From assembly GCA_900771005.1 (NCBI GenBank), contig CAAGMI010000364.1, positions 1 through 27,724 of the forward strand: 27,724 nt of DNA. Reading direction: 5' to 3'. The translations under genes were made by a program, and so were the position numbers. The stretch's first letter is position 1; the number at the start of each line of letters is the position of its first letter. Of this stretch, positions 24,746 to 27,724 are shown piece after piece. The notes below the pieces were generated by a model. It was not told where the DNA came from, did no database searches, and worked only from the letters and a program-made list of their open reading frames with translations. The DNA comes from Rikenellaceae bacterium. GTDB lineage: Bacteria; Bacteroidota; Bacteroidia; Bacteroidales; UBA932.

Positions 24746-25098
24746 TTTCTTACTGTCACTGCGGACCATTGGGCCTCTCCGTTGACCGGCGGGTTCTTTT
24801 TGGAAACCTTCACTTCAAAATGCTCCAGCTCAGGATGCGCCTTGGATATGGCTTCAGATATGCGGTATGACACATTCTCCAGAAGATTGGACGGCACAGC
24901 CATCTGCGCGGCCACGATATCATATATCTCCGAATAGTCCAGGGCGTCAGCAAGTTCATCCGACGCCGCCGCTTTTTCAATATCGATGGAACATCTGAAG
25001 TCCACAACAAAATCATTCCCTTCACGCTTCTCCTCCTCGAGACACCCGTGAAAGGAATGGAATCTCATACCGCAAAGTTCCATCTCCGCAACCATCAT
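24742..25098 (-). CDS. folB: Dihydroneopterin aldolase FolB
   Basis: FolB cleaves 7,8-dihydroneopterin to 6-hydroxymethyl-dihydropterin and glycolaldehyde in folate synthesis. The 118-residue protein has the family layout: ELCGMRFHSFHGCLEEEK with the active-site acidic residue after HGCLEEE, DALDYSEIYDIVAAQM in the middle, LLENVSYRISEAI, and the C-terminal catalytic-lysine segment VKVSKKNPPV. The length is typical. It starts with ATGATG; the first ATG overlaps the stop of the upstream lipoprotein gene as ATGA, and its own stop overlaps the mtaB start the same way. No other folate genes are present in the window. Confidence 0.93.
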   Translation of the reverse strand: MMVAEMELCGMRFHSFHGCLEEEKREGNDFVVDFRCSIDIEKAAASDELADALDYSEIYDIVAAQMAVPSNLLENVSYRISEAISKAHPELEHFEVKVSKKNPPVNGEAQWSAVTVRK

Positions 25099-25694
25099 CG
25101 CTCTACTTTGTACATCTGCTTTATCACCGCCCTATCGTAATCGGACATCAGAGTATAGACGGTATAACAGAATATATATCCACCGTTATCTTTCCCGATG
25201 CAGTCTATCGTTTCCATAATTCCATCCCCCACTCCAAGCAGCAAGTGCTCATACGGCAGATCGGAACCCTCAGGTCTGAATGCTCCGTATTCATTCACGA
25301 AATCGGTTTTTACATTACTGTAGCAGGCCTCCTGAGTATCCAGGTCGTAGAAATATTTCGTGAACGTAGAATCCGCTTCAATGCTGAGATGCGTTCTCCC
25401 GATACCGGCAGTCTTACCTGCAAAGTAGTCTGTGACCGACACCTTCATGTCATTGCCGATCTCCAGACAATAACTGTTGAGCCACATCGTTCCCGGCAGC
25501 AGATAAAAGAACTCAGAGTCCACAGCCGGTTTGGAAAAGTCCGGTATAATGACCCCGTTTCCATCATAATGGAATCCGTACGATTCGGCATTCTCCGCCA
25601 ACTTCTGCTCAGTCGTCCTATTATCCACGCTGAAGAATTTCTCGCACGAACTCAAGCAGAGCAAGGCAGTGACAATCAACAGTATCTTTCTCAT
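25095..25694 (-). CDS. Lipoprotein of unknown function
   Basis: I do not recognise this 199-residue protein. It has a lipoprotein signal, MRKILLIVTALLCLSSC, with lipidation at Cys17, then a soluble domain of about 180 residues rich in Asp, Gly, Tyr and Phe. There are no further membrane helices and no known catalytic motif. Several mature-domain cysteines (in NSYCLEIG, QEACYSN, IDCIGK and IFCYTVY) could form disulfides outside the cytoplasm. The ATG at 25694 is chosen because it begins the signal peptide and lies 21 nt from a TATATTTG box; the longer frame to 25883 would run back into recQ. It is the first gene of the chain leading into folB and mtaB, with a 4-nt ATGA overlap. Confidence 0.8.
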   Translation of the reverse strand: MRKILLIVTALLCLSSCEKFFSVDNRTTEQKLAENAESYGFHYDGNGVIIPDFSKPAVDSEFFYLLPGTMWLNSYCLEIGNDMKVSVTDYFAGKTAGIGRTHLSIEADSTFTKYFYDLDTQEACYSNVKTDFVNEYGAFRPEGSDLPYEHLLLGVGDGIMETIDCIGKDNGGYIFCYTVYTLMSDYDRAVIKQMYKVER

Positions 25695-25714
25695 ATCTCT
25701 AGTGTTATATAGTG

Positions 25715-25722
25715 CAAATATA
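25715..25722 (-). promoter_or_regulatory. -7 box of the lipoprotein-folB-mtaB chain
   Basis: The minus strand reads TATATTTG, an exact TAnnTTTG match, 21 nt upstream of the lipoprotein ATG and within the 31-nt gap after recQ. It likely drives all five genes down to the M3 peptidase. Confidence 0.6.
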
Positions 25723-25725
25723 CAA

Positions 25726-27477
25726 TTATTCCTCCGAATCCAGCCTTTCCCTGCGTTTCTCGGCGTTTTCACGGCGCGACTTCCCGGGCAGGCAGACGTC
25801 ACAGCATCCGCACTCCGAGGATTCCTTCTGCCCGAAATAGTCCAGCAGGAACTTCGAGCGGCACGTATCTTCTTCCCTGACATATCCGATAACGGCCTGC
25901 GTGCGTTTCATCGTGGTTTCATACAGCATCTTGTATCTGGACGCTTCCAGATTTACATTGCCGGGCATCAGCCGGTTGTGATGCAGGAAAATCACGTTGC
26001 TGACGTCACAGGGGATATAATTGATCACGTGCTCCAATGACAGCTTGTACAGCAGTTGCCTGATGCGCGGGACGCTTATGGACAGCGATGAGGCAAGATA
26101 ATCCTCATTTACAGGCACAGCGAAAGAGAATATCCCGGTATAACCCCTCATCAGGGATTCCAGCAGGCCGACCATTTCCGGTTCCGGGAGGTCCGTGTCA
26201 TACAGGGCATTCCTGTCCACCGTTATCCTTACGCGGGTGCTTATCTCCACATCCTCCGCATAGGTTATGTGCGAGGACTTCTCAAGATAGCGTATGGCAT
26301 AATAGGCCTGTGACCGATTCAGGGAATATTGCCTGCAGAACTCCTCCAGCCGGAACTTAAGCTGTCGTCCCATACCCTGGTCATACGGTATCTGGAAATA
26401 AATGTGAAGTTTCTGATAGATATCCTCTATGTAGTCCAATCCCGGGAATGCTGTTGCGGTAAGCTGACGGAGTCTCTTCACGTCATTGTCATTCCAGATC
26501 AGTACGGCATATGACTTTTTGCCGTCCCTTCCCGCGCGGCCCGCCTCCTGATAATATGCCTCTATGCTGTCGGGGATATCCAGATGGACCACGAAACGCA
26601 CATCCGGTTTGTCAATACCCATACCGAAGGCATTCGTACATACCATAACCCTGATTTTTCCGTCTTTCCAGTCCTTTTGCCTCAATCCCCTCGAATACGG
26701 GTCCAGGCCAGCGTGGTAGAATGAAGCATCTATGCCCTCAGACCGCAGCATCGCGGATACTTCTTCGCATTTGCTGCGATGTCTCAGATATACTATACCG
26801 GATCCGTCAACGGCCCTGCAAACGGAGAGAAGCTGTCCGAGCTTGTCTTCCGTCTTCCTGACGACATAAGCCAGATTGGGCCGTTCAAACCCGCTTCTGA
26901 GTTCCAGATGCTCACTGAAACGGAGTCTGTCCATTATGTCCGTGGAGACTTCGGGAGTCGCAGTAGCCGTCAAGGCAATGACAGGAGCGTCAACCCGGTC
27001 CCTTATCTCACCGATCTGGAGATAATCGGGCCTGAAGTCATATCCCCATTGGGAAATGCAATGAGCCTCATCCACGACTATGAACGAGACGTTCAGCACA
27101 TCAAGATACGACTGGAACAGCTCGGTGGAAAGGCGTTCAGGAGAGACATACAGAAATTTGAAATCCCCGTAAGCCGCATTGTTCAAGGCCAGGTCCACTT
27201 CCCTCCTGTTCATCCCCGCATGGACGGCGATGGCTTTTATTCCCTTCGTCTCAAGGTTCTGCACCTGATCCTTCATCAGAGCCACCAGCGGTGTCACCAC
27301 GAGAGCGATGCCATCCCGCATCATTGCCGGCACCTGGAAGCATACCGACTTTCCGCCTCCCGTAGGCAGTACGGCAAGCACGTCCCTGCCATCGAGTGCG
27401 GCATTAATCACATCCCCCTGCACGGGCCTGAAAGAATCGTATCCCCAATAGTATTTGAGCGTCTCTACCGGTGTCAT
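25726..27477 (-). CDS. recQ: RecQ-family ATP-dependent DNA helicase
   Basis: RecQ enzymes unwind DNA 3' to 5' in recombination and fork repair. The 583-residue protein has Walker A TGGGKS (39-44), DEAH (136-139) with the RecQ aromatic-rich loop HCISQWGYDFRPDY, the TATATP motif near 170, and motif VI QEAGRAGRDG (310-319). The RecQ zinc module CRSKFLLDYFG with Cys539, Cys556, Cys559 and Cys562 has the same 17-3-3 spacing as E. coli RecQ. It lies near the C-terminus, about 160 residues later than in E. coli, after a winged-helix-like region at about 370-500. There is no HRDC domain. The tail (563-583) is highly charged. Confidence 0.94.
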   Translation of the reverse strand: MTPVETLKYYWGYDSFRPVQGDVINAALDGRDVLAVLPTGGGKSVCFQVPAMMRDGIALVVTPLVALMKDQVQNLETKGIKAIAVHAGMNRREVDLALNNAAYGDFKFLYVSPERLSTELFQSYLDVLNVSFIVVDEAHCISQWGYDFRPDYLQIGEIRDRVDAPVIALTATATPEVSTDIMDRLRFSEHLELRSGFERPNLAYVVRKTEDKLGQLLSVCRAVDGSGIVYLRHRSKCEEVSAMLRSEGIDASFYHAGLDPYSRGLRQKDWKDGKIRVMVCTNAFGMGIDKPDVRFVVHLDIPDSIEAYYQEAGRAGRDGKKSYAVLIWNDNDVKRLRQLTATAFPGLDYIEDIYQKLHIYFQIPYDQGMGRQLKFRLEEFCRQYSLNRSQAYYAIRYLEKSSHITYAEDVEISTRVRITVDRNALYDTDLPEPEMVGLLESLMRGYTGIFSFAVPVNEDYLASSLSISVPRIRQLLYKLSLEHVINYIPCDVSNVIFLHHNRLMPGNVNLEASRYKMLYETTMKRTQAVIGYVREEDTCRSKFLLDYFGQKESSECGCCDVCLPGKSRRENAEKRRERLDSEE

Positions 27478-27496
27478 AATCCGTCACGGACAATCA

Positions 27497-27512
27497 CAAT
27501 CAATTATGATTG
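27497..27512. repeat. Palindrome in the recQ 5' leader
   Basis: CAATCA-ATTA-TGATTG is a perfect 6-bp inverted repeat with a 4-nt centre, between the recQ -7 box and its ATG. A further CAATCA copy lies beside it at 27491-27496. It could be an operator or a weak leader hairpin; nothing identifies a binding protein. Confidence 0.4.
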
Positions 27513-27523
27513 AAAATCAGATA

Positions 27524-27531
27524 CAAAAATA
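27524..27531 (-). promoter_or_regulatory. -7 box of recQ
   Basis: The minus strand reads TATTTTTG, matching TAnnTTTG, 47 nt upstream of the recQ ATG. This gives a longer leader than at the other genes. It lies back to back with the rightward promoter at 27555-27562. Confidence 0.5.
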
Positions 27532-27554
27532 AGAAATAACTCCTTTTTTTTGAG

Positions 27555-27562
27555 TATATTTG
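27555..27562 (+). promoter_or_regulatory. Rightward promoter at the right edge
   Basis: TATATTTG is an exact TAnnTTTG match preceded by a run of eight or nine T residues (27543-27551). It is followed by at least 160 nt without a coding frame, so it seems to drive a long untranslated leader or an RNA gene that starts beyond the window. Confidence 0.6.
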
Positions 27563-27724
27563 CGTGCCCGAATACGGAATTATCTAACAAAATACATAAA
27601 AAACATCATTACTGTCCACTAAAAGTTGTGGACGATTATTATAAAGTTTAACAATTAAAACAAAGTTGGTTCACTGTAACCATCAAGTTCATTGACAATA
27701 TTGTAGTTAGGTTTTGCAAAGAGG
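27563..27724 (+). other. Structured non-coding leader, possible rRNA operon leader
   Basis: No reading frame is convincing here. Two hairpins are visible: GTCCAC/GTGGAC (27614-27633) and TGGTT/AACCA (27667-27682). The stretch GTTCATTGACAATATTG (27687-27703) resembles a sequence I recall from Bacteroidota rRNA leaders and spacers, of the form GTTCTTTGACATATTG. The last bases, GCAAAGAGG, resemble the 5' end of Bacteroidota 16S rRNA just before AGTTTGATC. An insertion-sequence end is the main alternative. Confidence 0.35.
27614..27633. repeat. Perfect 6-bp inverted repeat in the right-edge leader
   Basis: GTCCAC (27614-27619) and GTGGAC (27628-27633) are separated by 8 nt of mostly A and T. No T-tract follows, so it is not a standard terminator. 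It could be a leader hairpin, an operator or part of an insertion-sequence end. Confidence 0.5.

Noticed and set aside
25695..25883. Longer N-terminus of the unknown lipoprotein
   Set aside because: The added 63 residues overlap recQ and lack a signal; the lipoprotein signal starts at 25694, next to a promoter box.
26779..27513. Rightward 244-residue open frame opposite recQ
   Set aside because: It is a shadow of the recQ coding sequence, with no domain and His/Arg-rich shadow composition.
1..27724. A CRISPR array, tRNA genes or an intact prophage
   Set aside because: No spaced direct repeats, tRNA T-arm/acceptor patterns or phage structural genes were seen by eye on either strand.

Overview
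The window looks like a chromosomal segment from a member of the Bacteroidales (phylum Bacteroidota). Three signals support this. Nearly every transcription unit starts behind a TAnnTTTG -7 box. Start codons lack Shine-Dalgarno sequences and have A-rich upstream bases instead. The gene content is typical of the group: a HECLGH-type DPP III lipoprotein, a Dcp-like M3 lipoprotein, a patatin fused to an outer-membrane barrel, TamB beside tsaD, LemA with DUF2207, and a short SRP RNA. The family or genus cannot be decided from sequence reading alone. Gene density is very high and base composition looks even. I see no prophage, CRISPR array, tRNA or intact insertion sequence, so this reads as ordinary core genome rather than a genomic island.

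Layout, left to right. Positions 1-342 are gene-free, with inverted repeats and a leftward promoter at the edge. A leftward small outer-membrane barrel protein (343-843) is divergent from a rightward DPP III-like lipoprotein peptidase (949-2934). The SRP RNA gene (2957-3053) follows, then a HI0933-type flavoprotein (3070-4452). A leftward patatin/barrel protein (4469-6808) is divergent from a beta-propeller-like lipoprotein (6884-7735). Leftward cytidine deaminase (7737-8210) is divergent from a rightward four-gene unit: lemA, DUF2207 protein, mnmA, serpin (8299-12904). Leftward tsaD and a COG2509 flavoprotein (15449-12882) are divergent from rightward tamB and a short RsmI-like methyltransferase (15520-20563). 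A leftward five-gene chain follows (25694-20560): unknown lipoprotein, folB, mtaB, PhnP-like metallo-hydrolase, M3 peptidase. Leftward recQ (27477-25726) ends the coding part. A rightward promoter and structured leader at 27555-27724 point to a gene just beyond the right edge, possibly an rRNA operon or another multicopy element.

Functional links. Three genes act on tRNA anticodon loops: mnmA (s2U34), tsaD (t6A37) and mtaB (which methylthiolates the t6A that TsaD helps make). Envelope biology is the second theme: TamB, the patatin/barrel protein, the small barrel protein, LemA/DUF2207 and several lipoproteins. Two unrelated zinc peptidases (M49 and M3), both with lipoprotein signals, suggest periplasmic or surface breakdown of short peptides. 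Gene packing is extreme. All four junctions in the folB-mtaB chain are 4-nt stop/start overlaps, and the convergent gene pairs abut or overlap. I found no convincing new multi-gene system. The most useful leads are the right-edge leader, the unknown lipoprotein coupled to folB/mtaB, the RecQ with a displaced zinc module, the flavoprotein gene placed directly behind the SRP RNA, and the near-leaderless TTG start of tamB.
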